Source: Falciphora oryzae (lineage: Eukaryota; Ascomycota; Sordariomycetes; Magnaporthales; Magnaporthaceae). From it: a DNA stretch of 64,000 nucleotides. Numbering within the stretch: the stretch's first letter is position 1; each line of letters begins with the position of its first letter. A model generated the notes under the pieces. The model was not told where the DNA came from. It ran no database searches and was given only the letters and a program-made list of their open reading frames with translations. Shown one piece after another: positions 1 to 8,749 of the stretch. The position numbers were made by a program, and so were the translations under genes. The stretch spans positions 1,360,257-1,424,256 of the forward strand of contig JNVV01000002.1 of assembly GCA_000733355.1 (NCBI GenBank). The letters run 5' to 3'.

Positions 1-1439
1 TTAGCTATAGCAAAAAATGCGCGATTATGGGGGTTAAAAAAGGAGGGCGATGACGATTCGTCGGCGATATAGTACGTGCGGTAAAACCGGATATAACGCG
101 CGCATTTGTTAGGAGGAAGTAGAAATGTTTAATGTATATAGTTCCGAATAGTTTGAATGGATTGCTGGCGTTGTTGGGTTGGCATGCGAGTTAATTGTCC
201 AAAGGTCGGGGTGTCGTGACCTATTCGCTGATATGACCCATTCGGTGATGAACCACGTTAGTGTTTATTTTTTACGCCGTAATATTAAAACGAAATAACT
301 AAATAACAAATTGGATTATAAAAAATTTAAACCGTTTAAAATAAAAAAATGGTATTAAACGTTAATTACGAGCTATAACTTCCTTTAATTATAAAAATTA
401 CCTAATTTTTTACGTTTTTTTGCTAAAATTAGCACCGTTTAAAAAAAGCAACGAATTAATAGAAATTAATTTAAAATAAAAATACGAAATCGAATTTTTT
501 TAAATAAACGCGTAAAGCGACGATTTAAAAAATACGGCTACGAAAAAAACACGTAAAATTTTTTTTTTTAAAAAATTGCTAAAAATTTTTTAACGAAATA
601 CCGGCAAAAGCGCTTATGAAAAAGGTAGTAAAAAAAAGGGGGTTTAAATTTTAACTAATTAATTTAGTTAAAAATTCGAATAACAATTTCGATAAAATTC
701 GAAATTGCGATTTTAATAAAAAAAAAGCTAAACGGTACCCCGTATTTTATAGGATTTTAAATAAATTAATAAAAACGATTTTTATTAAAATTAAAAAAGG
801 CGAACAAATCCAAATTAAAACCGGCCGTAAAATTAACCCAATTCGGAAATAACGGAAGGAATTTAAAAATAAACGGGTTAAAAGCAGCAAATAGTATTTA
901 TTTAGCCTTTTTTACGGTTTTCTTTTTTTTTTACCCGCTTTAACTTTTTAATATTGTTAATACCGCGGCGTATCGCACGCATTATTTTTCCAACCAAATT
1001 ATTTTTTATTTTTTTAAAAAATTTATTTTCGTTAAAGCTTATTCCAATTCGGAATTAAATTTTTAATATTAAAAAGCGATATTCCGAAATTATATAGCAA
1101 ATATATTTAAAACGTCGCAACGGGTAATACCTAACCGGACGCATTTAGCCTAACGAAACGAATCGTTCGGGGATATATTATAAAACGTAATACCGCGAAA
1201 TTCGCAAAAAAAGCAAAAAGGTATTTGGGAAAAGGAAAAGAAAATATTCGCTAAAAGCCGGGCGCGGTAAAAATTAAAAAAGATAGGGTATTTTCGTTTT
1301 TAAACCCGACCGGATATTTTCGTTAAAAGTAAAAGGACGGGAGTAGGTGAAAAAGGATAATATTTACTATTAACGGGGAAACGGGGGAAAAAACTGTTAT
1401 AATAAGCTAAAGGGATTTGGCTTTAAAAAGGAAATTTAA
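1..1439. repeat. AT-rich RIP-like decayed repeat DNA
   Basis: This stretch is very AT-rich, with long A and T runs and abundant TpA, yet it keeps many CpG steps and has few CpA steps. That pattern is the expected footprint of RIP (CpA to TpA) on repeated DNA in ascomycetes. No open frame with recognisable protein similarity survives; translations are lysine/asparagine/stop rich. It probably holds the mutated interior of one or more transposons next to the LTR that starts at 1440. The identity of the original element is not readable by eye. Confidence 0.7.
211..258. repeat. Solo tip of a third fold-back MITE-like element
   Basis: The end reads toward a TA at 259-260 and carries two tandem copies of a CTGATATGAC/CGGTGATGAAC-type motif followed by ACCACG. 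The tip has the same order and spacing as the right ends of the two complete elements at 3228-3666 and 3989-4428, including the terminal GAACCACGT next to TA. The DNA to its left does not match their arms by eye, so this is either a diverged member running to the left or a truncated end. Confidence 0.45.
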
Positions 1440-1900
1440 TATTACGATTATAACCGTTGCAAATAACCTGGAAGGATGGGCAGCACTTTAAGTGCTTTCT
1501 AAATTACGTAAAAATAAAATAGCAGTTAAAACAGTTAGGATTAATTAAATTAATTAACTGGTTAAAGCAGTTGGGATCGATTGGATTAATTAGCTAATTA
1601 AAGCAGTTAGGATTGATTGGATTAATTAGCTGGTTAGGGCAATTAGGATTGATTGGATTAACTAAAGCAAAGTGTTTGCAAAGTAATGGTTTATCAAAGT
1701 GGAGGATTTACTCGTAAATAAATAGCTTTAATTAAGGCTTTGGCATCAGTTAATTTAAGTTAGTTCCAAAGTACCCCCTTGGGCAAACAATTAAAACTTT
1801 TGTTACCAGTTCCCAGTTCCCCTAAAGCAACCTTTGTCAAATATACTATTTAGCGCTTTCCCTAAATGTTTTACCCTAGGAACAAAGCCCGATTGTAACA
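1440..1900 (+). mobile_element. LTR copy 1, RIP-mutated (Ty3/gypsy-like family)
   Basis: This 461-bp LTR starts TATTACGATTATAACC (an intact copy at the 6152 end reads TGTTACGACCATAACC) and ends GATTGTAACA. Along its length it matches the inverted copy at 5225-6152. Its last 180 bp also match the clean LTR at 5639-6096. Differences from the clean copy are almost all C-to-T or G-to-A. It contains about four copies of a 36-bp tandem repeat. The flanking 5-mers (TTTAA and CGGTA) do not match, so it is not a simple intact solo LTR. It may be one end of an element whose other parts are decayed. Confidence 0.8.
1521..1670 (+). repeat. Minisatellite inside LTR copy 1
   Basis: About four tandem units of roughly 36 bp, each containing a form of CAGTTAGGATTGATTGGATT, lie in the 5' half of the LTR. 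The same array occurs in reverse orientation at 5466-5605 but is absent from the LTR at 5639-6096, so it is a module of only one LTR subtype. Confidence 0.7.
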
Positions 1901-3227
1901 CGGTATCGGTTAAAAATTTCCGGGCTAAAAACGGGCGGGGTTATTGCGTTTATTAATACTTTTCGGGGCTTGTTTAGGTTTATTAACGCGATTTTGCCAG
2001 TTTTTCTTTTATTATTACGCAACCTTTTATACGGTCCTAATAAATTTTTTAAAACTAATAATAAAATTTAAATAAATTATAATTATTTAGGTTTTTATAC
2101 CCGGGAATAAACGCTTATTAAATTCCTTTTTTTAATTTCCTCTAGCTATACGGCATTCGTTAATTAAAGGACGAAATTCTTTTTAAATTTATTAAAATCT
2201 TTATTTAATTTTATACCGAGCTTTTTTATTCCGAGTAAGCGCGTTTTTTAATATCGGGGTCGAAATACTTTTATTAAAAATATCGCATTAGCTTTTAATA
2301 TCCAGTAATTTAGCCCTCGTGGTGCAGTAGTTTAGCACTAGGTGGTCCTCTTCGGAAGGCGCAGGTTCGATTCCTGCCAAGGGCACCAGGTCTTTTTGTA
2401 TTTCGCGCGAACGTGCAAAAAAAGGCCTCGAACTACCCCGACGTCCTACGTAACAAACCCACAAAGGAAGCCCTACAAACAACAACCCTTATCAACTATC
2501 GACGAACCCACAAACCCGCATCGAAAGAAAAAGCCACTTGTTAAGCTTGCATTACGGGGTCTTTTCCCTAAACCGTGCCCGCACCCCTAATTTAGTAACC
2601 TAAAAGGCGTGCGTGTACGTAGGAAATAAAAAAACAAACAAGCACGAGGATAAACCGGATTGGTCCACCGGGATAAATTGCACCGATATCGATGCGAGGT
2701 CGAAAATACCTACTAATTCCAATAAAAAAAAATAAGCCCGATAACAGCGTGGGACGGATAAAAAATAGCATTCCGATAAAGGGAATAAAGGGTACGCCGC
2801 GACGAGGCGGCGGGCTTTATGCAGGAAATAAAGGGCGGAAGGCTTTGGTTTAGATGGAGTGGAACACATTAGATTTGGACCTCGTTAATAGGCACGCTCG
2901 TGGTTGTGCAGGGTGTACGCTCGTGTTCGTGTTTGCTTAATTACTAATGTTTTAGTAAATAGTTCTAAGGAATAAGCACACGAAGCGGACTCGCAACGAA
3001 ATCGTCGATAGGATAGTTTTACCCGACTTTATCTAACGATTTATCGGATCGGAAGCACGGTTTGTATTCCTATTAGTTACCCCGAACAGAAGATACTCCC
3101 TATAGCTTATAAAGGTCGAACAGGGTAAATAAATTTATATATATCCGGTAATTTAATCCGGGTAATTGTTTTATAAATATAATTGTAATATTTTAGCAAC
3201 GGCTTTTGCAAACCGAAATTTAACGTA
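1901..3227. repeat. AT-rich decayed DNA between LTR copy 1 and MITE 1
   Basis: Mostly AT-rich, RIP-like sequence without a recognisable gene. It contains the tRNA-like sequence at 2313-2388, followed by about 200 bp (2390-2590) that is noticeably less AT-rich than its surroundings. Short open frames here show no family resemblance. Confidence 0.5.
2313..2388 (+). tRNA. tRNA-like sequence with encoded CCA; degenerate tRNA or SINE head
   Basis: An acceptor stem GCCCTCG pairs with CAAGGGC (one C/A mismatch, a possible RIP hit). A 4-bp D stem GTGC/GCAC and a perfect 5-bp T stem GCAGG/CCTGC with loop TTCGATT are present. Internal Pol III boxes are excellent: A box TGGTGCAGTAG and B box GGTTCGATTCC. 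The 22 nt between the D and T arms (2339-2360) do not fold into a proper 5-bp anticodon stem, so no anticodon can be assigned. CCA follows the discriminator base in the DNA (2386-2388), which nuclear tRNA genes lack, and a T5 terminator follows at about 2392. A tRNA-derived retroposon or dead tRNA is more likely than a working gene. Confidence 0.5.
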
Positions 3228-3666
3228 ACGTGGTTCACCAGTGAGCGACACAGACCAGCGAGCGACACACTTCAAAATCCTATACTAAACAGCGTTTTTC
3301 TTCGATTAAATAACTCGTTCAATTTGAAGCTAAATTCTACCAAAATTAAAACAGTTATATTTAACTTTATAATAAATATAATATAAATTTTCCGCATTTT
3401 TATTATTACCTCTTTTAGGTTAATTTGCATATTTTGCATATTTTACACAGTATAATACACAGTGTTGCAAACTAACCTAAAAGGGGTAATAATAAAAATG
3501 CGGAAAATTCATATTATAATTACATTAAAGTTAAATATAACTGTTTTAATTTTACTGGAATTTAGCTCCAAATTGAACGAGTTATTTAATCGAAAAAAAC
3601 GCCGTTTAATATGGGATTTTGAAGTGTGTCGCTCGCTGGTCTGTGTCGCTCACTGGTGAACTACGT
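3228..3666. mobile_element. Fold-back MITE 1 (439 bp, TA target site)
   Basis: The whole element is an inverted repeat: the left arm from ACGTGGTTCACCAG (3228) is mirrored by CTGGTGAACTACGT ending at 3666, with similarity continuing almost to a centre near 3445-3470. TA dinucleotides flank both ends (3226-3227 and 3667-3668). Each arm carries two tandem copies of a GAGCGACACA motif just inside the tip. The centre contains ACACAGTATAATACACAGTGT. No transposase is encoded, so it is non-autonomous; TA flanks suggest a Tc1/mariner-type source. Transcription across it would give a long hairpin RNA. Confidence 0.85.
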
Positions 3667-3988
3667 TAATAAATTTTATTTATTTAACGCGTATACGTAA
3701 TTATCGATATTTTTTTTTTTAATATGTTAATGCTAAATTTTAAATTTTATATCGTTTTTAAACGGGTCGGTATAAAATATAAAGGGATTTTTTATACGGG
3801 GTTTAATTTTTAAAAATACGTTAATTATTTAAATATATCCCGATTTTTCCATATCCGGAATGTTTTAACATTGGCCGCATTAGCGGCCGGCTTTCGCTTT
3901 TTTTTTCCAACTTTTTTATTTTGCAGCTTAAATTAGCGATTAGTTTTTATAAACCGCTAATAATTTAACCGTTTTCGTTTATTTATTA
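3667..3988. repeat. AT-rich DNA between the two MITEs
   Basis: AT-rich, RIP-like. The minus strand near 3890-3960 gives a short basic lysine-rich reading that could be a scrap of gag or of a transposase, but it is too decayed to assign. Nothing else is seen. Confidence 0.4.
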
Positions 3989-4428
3989 ACGTGGTTCATC
4001 ACCGAGTCGGACACATCACTGAGTCGGACACTTTAAAATCTCATATTAAACGCGATTTTCGACACCCCTGCTAACTCGGCCAATTTAAGCTTAAATTTAA
4101 CCAAATTTTAATATGTTATATTTAACTGCGTATTAAGTTGAATTTAATTTTCTTGGATTTTTATTATTTCTCCTTTAAGGTTGGTTCGAAACACTGTGTA
4201 ATATACTGTGTAAAATATACAAATTACCTTAAAAAGGTGATAATAAAAATTTATAAAAATCTAGGAAAAATAACTTATGTTTACTATTTAGTTAAATATA
4301 ACCTGTTTAAATTTGGCTAAATTTAAGCTTAAATTAGCCGAGTTATCAAGGGTGTCGAAAATCGCGTTTAACACGTGATTTCGAAGTGTCCGACTCGGTG
4401 ATGTGTCCGACTCGGTGATGGACCACGG
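3989..4428. mobile_element. Fold-back MITE 2 (440 bp, same family)
   Basis: The left end ACGTGGTTCATCACCGAG is mirrored by CTCGGTGATGGACCACGG ending at 4428, and the arms stay complementary up to a centre ACACTGTGTAATATACTGTGT. That centre is nearly the reverse complement of the MITE 1 centre. TA lies at both flanks (3987-3988 and 4429-4430). Each arm has two tandem copies of a GAGTCGGACAC motif where MITE 1 has GAGCGACACA. Equal size, tip, centre and motif layout make it a second member of one family. It sits at the 3' edge of the gag relic. Confidence 0.85.
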
Positions 4429-4459
4429 TACCATTTTAATTAGTTAGTTTTTTTTTAAA

Positions 4460-5045
4460 AAAATTAGTATTTATATAATTTATCGCTAATACGGATTGCT
4501 ATTTAAATATAATCCAGAAAATCTTCTAGTTAATCCGCTTTAAAAAATTTATTTTTTATATTTTTGCGGAAACTTTTATAAAAATATGCCATTTTAATTT
4601 AATCAATCCAATCAAATTTAGTTATATAGCGTTGGAATTTTAAAGCGTATATAAAAGCTGGTTTTTTTTTTATTAAAAGCTAAAAATTTCCTTTTCCGCA
4701 ACCAATCGCTCGTTAATTTAGCCGAAAATTTTATTAACTTTCTTTCCGAATTTTTCGAAATTAGTAAATATCATTCGTATTTGCTTTTTAAATTCCACGT
4801 TTTTAAAATAATCCGTTTATATAAACTAAAACTAGTTTTTAACTTTTTTTTTCCAAAAGTATAGCGGTATAAATTACTTTTTTTTCGGTACCGAAATAGG
4901 TTTCGTAAAAACGAAAAATAAACCTAGCATTTAATAAAAAAAATCTGAAATTTGCCTGTTTTTCCGTCGTAAATTTTCAAAAATGAGAATTTATATGCTT
5001 TTATCGCAATATCCGGGTTGCTTTAAATTGCGGCCAATTAAACCT
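4460..5045 (-). pseudogene. RIP-mutated Ty3/gypsy-like gag relic
   Basis: Reading the minus strand from about 5,045 gives a long degraded frame: FLKIYDGKTGKFQ, then KTWNLKSKYE, then, after a frame change, KMAYFYKSFRKNIKNKFF and AIRISDKLYKY. This order resembles the capsid part of fungal gypsy gag proteins, which have an x-DGK start, a central tryptophan block and a final AI-I-D-RLYER-type motif. Many TAA/TGA stops and Lys/Ile/Asn substitutions are what RIP would produce. It lies directly downstream, on the same strand, of the LTR at 5225-6152, as gag should lie behind a 5' LTR. Protease, reverse transcriptase and integrase are not recognisable. Confidence 0.6.
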
Positions 5046-5465
5046 TAGCTTTAGCGAAATCCTTTATAAATATTTAGAAAAATTCGAAAAAAGTATCATC
5101 GTTATATATATATTTTTTTTTTTCGTATTTTACGGTAAGGAACTGCTTCGCTTTTTTAAAACCGGATATTAACATTTTATCGTATTATTTACCTTTAGCA
5201 AATACTAAATAAAGTTAGTTAAAATGTTACAATTAAGCTTTATTTTTAAAGTAAAACATTTAAAAAAAAAGCGCTAAATAATACATTTAATAAAGGTTGT
5301 TTTAAATGAATTAAAAACTGGTAATAAAAGTTTTAATTGCTTATTTAAAAGGGTACTTTGGAGCTAATTTAAGTTAACTAATGCCGAAGCCTTAGTTAAA
5401 GCTATTTATTTATATAATTTTTATTTTTATTTTTATAAACCATTACTTTGCAAGCACTTTGCCTC

Positions 5466-5605
5466 AGTTAGTCCAATCGATCTTAACTGCCCTGACTAGC
5501 TGGTTAATCCAGTCAATCCTAACTGCCCTAACTGGCTGATCAGTCCAGTTAATCCTGATTGCCCTAACTAGCTGATCAGTCCAGTCAATCCTAACTGCTT
5601 TGATT
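5466..5605 (-). repeat. 36-bp minisatellite inside LTR copy 3
   Basis: About four tandem units resembling ACTAGCTGATCAGTCCAGTC plus AATCCTAACTGCCCTA. It is the un-mutated counterpart of the array in LTR copy 1. Confidence 0.75.
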
Positions 5606-5638
5606 GCTATTTTATTTCCACGTGACTTGGAGAGTACC

Positions 5639-6096
5639 TGTTACGACCACACCACGACGCGTGGGGACGACGCATGGGGACAGGAGGGCTGGGACCAAAC
5701 CCCAGCGCGAAGCCTCAACCCCGCAATCAGGGGAGGTGGGGTCACGTGACACCAACCGGCGATAAGTGCGATATGTTGGACTTAAACATATTACTCCTAG
5801 CCAAAATGATATGTTGGATCGGGGGTGATTACAACATATCACACCAAGCAGGCATCACGCCAGAACTGGCTGGAAATAGGTCGTGTATATAAGGAGAAGG
5901 TTCTCCAGCAGGTAGATAGCTATTGACTGGGGCCTCGGCATCAGTCAACCTAAGTTAGCTCCAAGGTACCCCCTTGGGCAAGCAATCCAGACTTCTGTCA
6001 CCAGTTTCCCAGTTCCCCTGAAGCAACCCCTGTCAAGTGTACTGTTCAGCACCCTCCCTAGGTGTCCTACCCTAGGAGCAGAGCCTGATTGTAACA
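5639..6096 (+). mobile_element. Clean solo LTR (458 bp) with GTACC target duplication
   Basis: It starts TGTTACGACC and ends GATTGTAACA, and is flanked by GTACC on both sides (5634-5638 and 6097-6101), a 5-bp target-site duplication. The last 184 bp (from about 5913) and the first dozen bases match LTR copies 1 and 3. The 5' middle part is unrelated to them and lacks the minisatellite. The sequence is GC-balanced and shows no RIP decay, so it arrived after the surrounding element had been mutated, or escaped RIP. No internal region remains, so it is the product of LTR-LTR recombination. Confidence 0.85.
5886..5892 (+). promoter_or_regulatory. TATA box of the clean solo LTR
   Basis: TATATAA sits about two thirds of the way into the LTR, where the U3/R promoter of a retroelement is expected. 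It could still drive transcription rightward into the decayed DNA. Confidence 0.4.
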
Positions 6097-6152
6097 GTAC
6101 CCAAGGGGCTGCCCCTCCTTCCAGGTCACCTGCGGCGGTTATGGTCGTAACA

Positions 6153-6775
6153 CCGGGGCTACGTGCCATAACAGCTTCCTTTATATACCTACGGATATTA
6201 ATCTCGCGGGTTTTCCACCGTAGGGGCTTCCAATACCGCGAGCGATTTTCTGAAAAATTATTTTGTATAAAATTTCTAAAATATCGACCTACGGCCGCTA
6301 AACCTATTTCCGCGTTGAGCTTTTAAATTTGATTTGTGCAAATTAACTCCTAATTAATTTTGTATAAAGTAGATTTGCGGGGTAGGCGAGTTAGGGCAAC
6401 TTATCGCGATTAACTTGAGTGCTTAGGCATTTTATAAGGGCTGTAGGCTACTTTTGGGCTTCTAGCAGGCGCTGTAGATGCTGTAAGCCACTTTTGGGTA
6501 CGCTGTAAGCTCTGTCTGCTATTCCTGCGCACAACCCCACAATAGTACAAGGTAGATAATATAAAGAGGGTAATGCAGGATAGGCTGGGTCCATGCACCC
6601 AACTTTGGCTAAATACATTGGTTCTTTTAACAGTACCTACTCCTACTAACAAAAATAGTTATTTTAATAAATAATTATTTCAAGTTACCGTGCTATAATG
6701 TATAAAATCACGCATAATTCCTTATGTTTTTAATTTAATACTTTAAATTTTTTTTTTAGTTTACTTTATTTGCAT
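6153..6775. other. Transition DNA between LTR and MTD1, no gene seen
   Basis: Moderately AT-rich with no protein similarity. It forms the 3' flank of the minus-strand MTD1 gene. A repeated phrase (GCTGTAGGCTACTTTTGGGC and GCTGTAAGCCACTTTTGGGT, near 6,440-6,500) is a short local duplication. Confidence 0.5.
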
Positions 6776-7908
6776 CTATATACCCGCATTCCGGTTTGCG
6801 ATTAAACGCTATGTGTTATTAGCATGTAAGTTTGTATTATTTTTTTCATAACAACAAATCGCATAAAGGGCGGAGTGTTAAACATACCACAAGATTTCGT
6901 AGCAGTACCGCGATGGTAATTTTGCCTACGGAAGGCACATATATGGAAGCTGTCTCCTTCACTGCAGGGCCGTCGAAGTTTCGGCAAGAAGAGAAATTGA
7001 TGCAAACGGCACCGTCCCTGACCAGATCTGTGGGCACCTTAAAGCTTTCAACCGGGACTCCACCGATGATGACGTCGCTGATGGGAATGCACTCTCGCAA
7101 TCCCCAGTCGTCCTTGTCGAGAACCTGGTGGCGTGGCTGACGGATGCCCTGGCCGCGAGTGAAGAGCTGTACGCCGGTGAGGTCGACCGAGTAGACGGTG
7201 GCTCCGTCGTTAGCCAGCAAGGCAGCGAGGGGCCTGCCGTTGACTTCGGAACGGTTGATGACGGTGATTGTCTTCCCGAAAAGTCGGTTGCCGTAGGGCA
7301 GGATGGAGTTGTAGATCTGGAGGTGCTCGAGGAGCTTGACCACGGCCAAGGGGGTGCACGGCAGGATGGACTTCTTCTGGTTGGTAGGGTGGTCCAGGAA
7401 TCTGATGTTGTGGTACATGTTGTACAGATGCTTGTGGCAGAGCCCCTCGACGTCCTTGGCGAGGGCCACAGTCTCCTGGATGTACTTGTCATGTGTCGGG
7501 TTACCGGGAAAGATGGGATAGTAGACGATGATGCCGTCTACTTTGGGGTCCTCGTTGGCGGCGACGATGTCCTCCTCGAGTGATTCCTTGTCGGCCCGAC
7601 GGAGGTCAAATTCGAAGCCACTGTCGCGAACTCGTAAGCAGGAGAGAACAGCTTGGGGGAAGTGGAGTGGACAGCCCAGGAGCGTGGGCGGCGGCTGAGA
7701 CTCACTTCTCCTCGCATGTCTTCTTGGACCACTCGGCATATTGGAGAGCCGCGGGGTCGTCGTTTGCGAGAAAGGCGGCCAGGTATGGCTTTGCGCCGCC
7801 ACCCTTCTGCACCTGGCGCAAAGTCTCTCTGACTTCCTCTAGGAGGCCCTTGGCAACGGTGTCCGCCGTCACCACCTTACAGGTCTTAGGCACTTCGGGA
7901 GCCGGCAT
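6776..7908 (-). CDS. MTD1: Cytosolic NAD-dependent methylenetetrahydrofolate dehydrogenase
   Basis: Oxidises 5,10-methylene-THF to 5,10-methenyl-THF with NAD in the cytosolic one-carbon pathway that feeds purine synthesis. Exons on the minus strand are 7908-7706, 7620-6888 and 6808-6776, giving 322 residues (yeast Mtd1 has 320). Landmarks are SILPCTPL at about 152-159 in the folate domain and VINRSEVNGRP at about 188-198 with ANDGATVYSVD after it, the NAD-binding fold. The first intron is 85 nt. The second (79 nt, GTATGT to CATAG) is easily missed: reading through gives a stop at 6846, whereas splicing restores the family-like C-terminus LLRNLVRLIANRNAGI. The last exon lies in AT-rich DNA at the repeat border. 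The gene is divergent from MMS19. Confidence 0.93.
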
Positions 7909-8749
7909 GATGACGTGTGGTCGAAGTGATCGTGGATTGGAATCTCGTCGGGGGACGGAAGGGATTCAGGTAATAAATACCTGTGGTAGGAGGAGGAACC
8001 GACGGCTCAGAGATCCATGCTCGCCTTAATGGCTCGGGAACCGAGCGTGAATGTGCCGTGAGTATGGATGGAAAACGCCTCTTCTACCCCACCCGCGCCA
8101 ATCTTTTTTTTTTTTTCCCTCCTCCCGACATCACTTAATTTTCAATCACTCCCCTCCGCCATTACCCCTCACCGAAATGGCAGAAAAAAAAAACCAGCAC
8201 CCCTGTCACGACCGTTTCAGGCCATCAAGTCAACTCTCTTTGGTCCGATTTCATCACGCCTCTCACCGCCCTCCATAACCCCCACCTCGCATCACCTTGC
8301 ATCACTACCAGCAGCAGCCACCACATACGACGACAGTGACGGGTCTCAGGTTGGCCTCGCTGAATTAAATGTCATCCTTACGAAAGTGATGGCCGGTAAA
8401 AATTCCCGAACCTCGTAAACCAAATCTTCAAACGCTTTGTAAGTACATCGGGTGTAACTAAGGCTCCTCATCTTTTCGTATCCGTACTTTCCTGAGTCCG
8501 TGCCGGGACTTGCATGGGTGTGTGAGGGCGCGCGGAATTGGATCTGCCGACGGACCAAACATCCACAGAAAGAGGTTACGCCTCTGCAGTATCTTCCACC
8601 AACCTATACACGATGTTCGCGAGCAGGCAGTCTAACTCCTGGTACCAACGGCCTAGGACTACGAACTCATTGACTAAAATAGCGGCCTTGTTCGAATAAT
8701 ACATACACCCCGCCTCACCCGTGCCTTGGGCAAGCTGTCGAGGGTAGTC
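7909..8749. promoter_or_regulatory. Divergent promoter region of MTD1 and MMS19
   Basis: About 840 bp separate the two start codons. It contains pyrimidine-rich tracts (T run at about 8,104-8,116 followed by CCCTCCTCCC) and no credible coding frame. No conserved binding site is assigned. Confidence 0.5.

Larger units (their letters stand above)
5225..6152 (-). mobile_element. LTR copy 3 (minus strand), split by a nested LTR
   Basis: On the minus strand the LTR begins TGTTACGACCATAACC at 6152 and ends TGTAACA at 5225. It is interrupted by the solo LTR 5639-6096 plus one 5-bp target duplicate; removing these leaves 465 bp, close to the 461 bp of copy 1. Sequence on both sides of the insertion aligns continuously with copy 1 (for example CTGCCCCTCCTTCCAGG). 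Bases 5225-5450 are heavily RIP-mutated while 5456-5638 and 6102-6152 are nearly clean. With gag on the same strand just beyond 5225, this is probably the 5' LTR of a decayed element. Confidence 0.8.

Noticed and set aside
2288..2485. Minus-strand frame with LVPLAGIEPAP-like sequence
   Set aside because: This phrase is the well-known spurious translation of the complement of a tRNA; it overlaps the tRNA-like sequence and is not a gene.
3462..4320. Small open frames inside the two MITEs
   Set aside because: They lie in the inverted-repeat arms, are AT-driven, and show no protein similarity.
1..6775. CRISPR-like or centromeric repeat array
   Set aside because: The host is a eukaryote, and the repeats are LTRs, MITEs and a minisatellite rather than evenly spaced direct repeats with spacers.
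6846..6890. MTD1 truncated by transposon insertion
   Set aside because: The odd C-terminal tail disappears once the GTATGT...CATAG intron is removed, restoring a family-like end.
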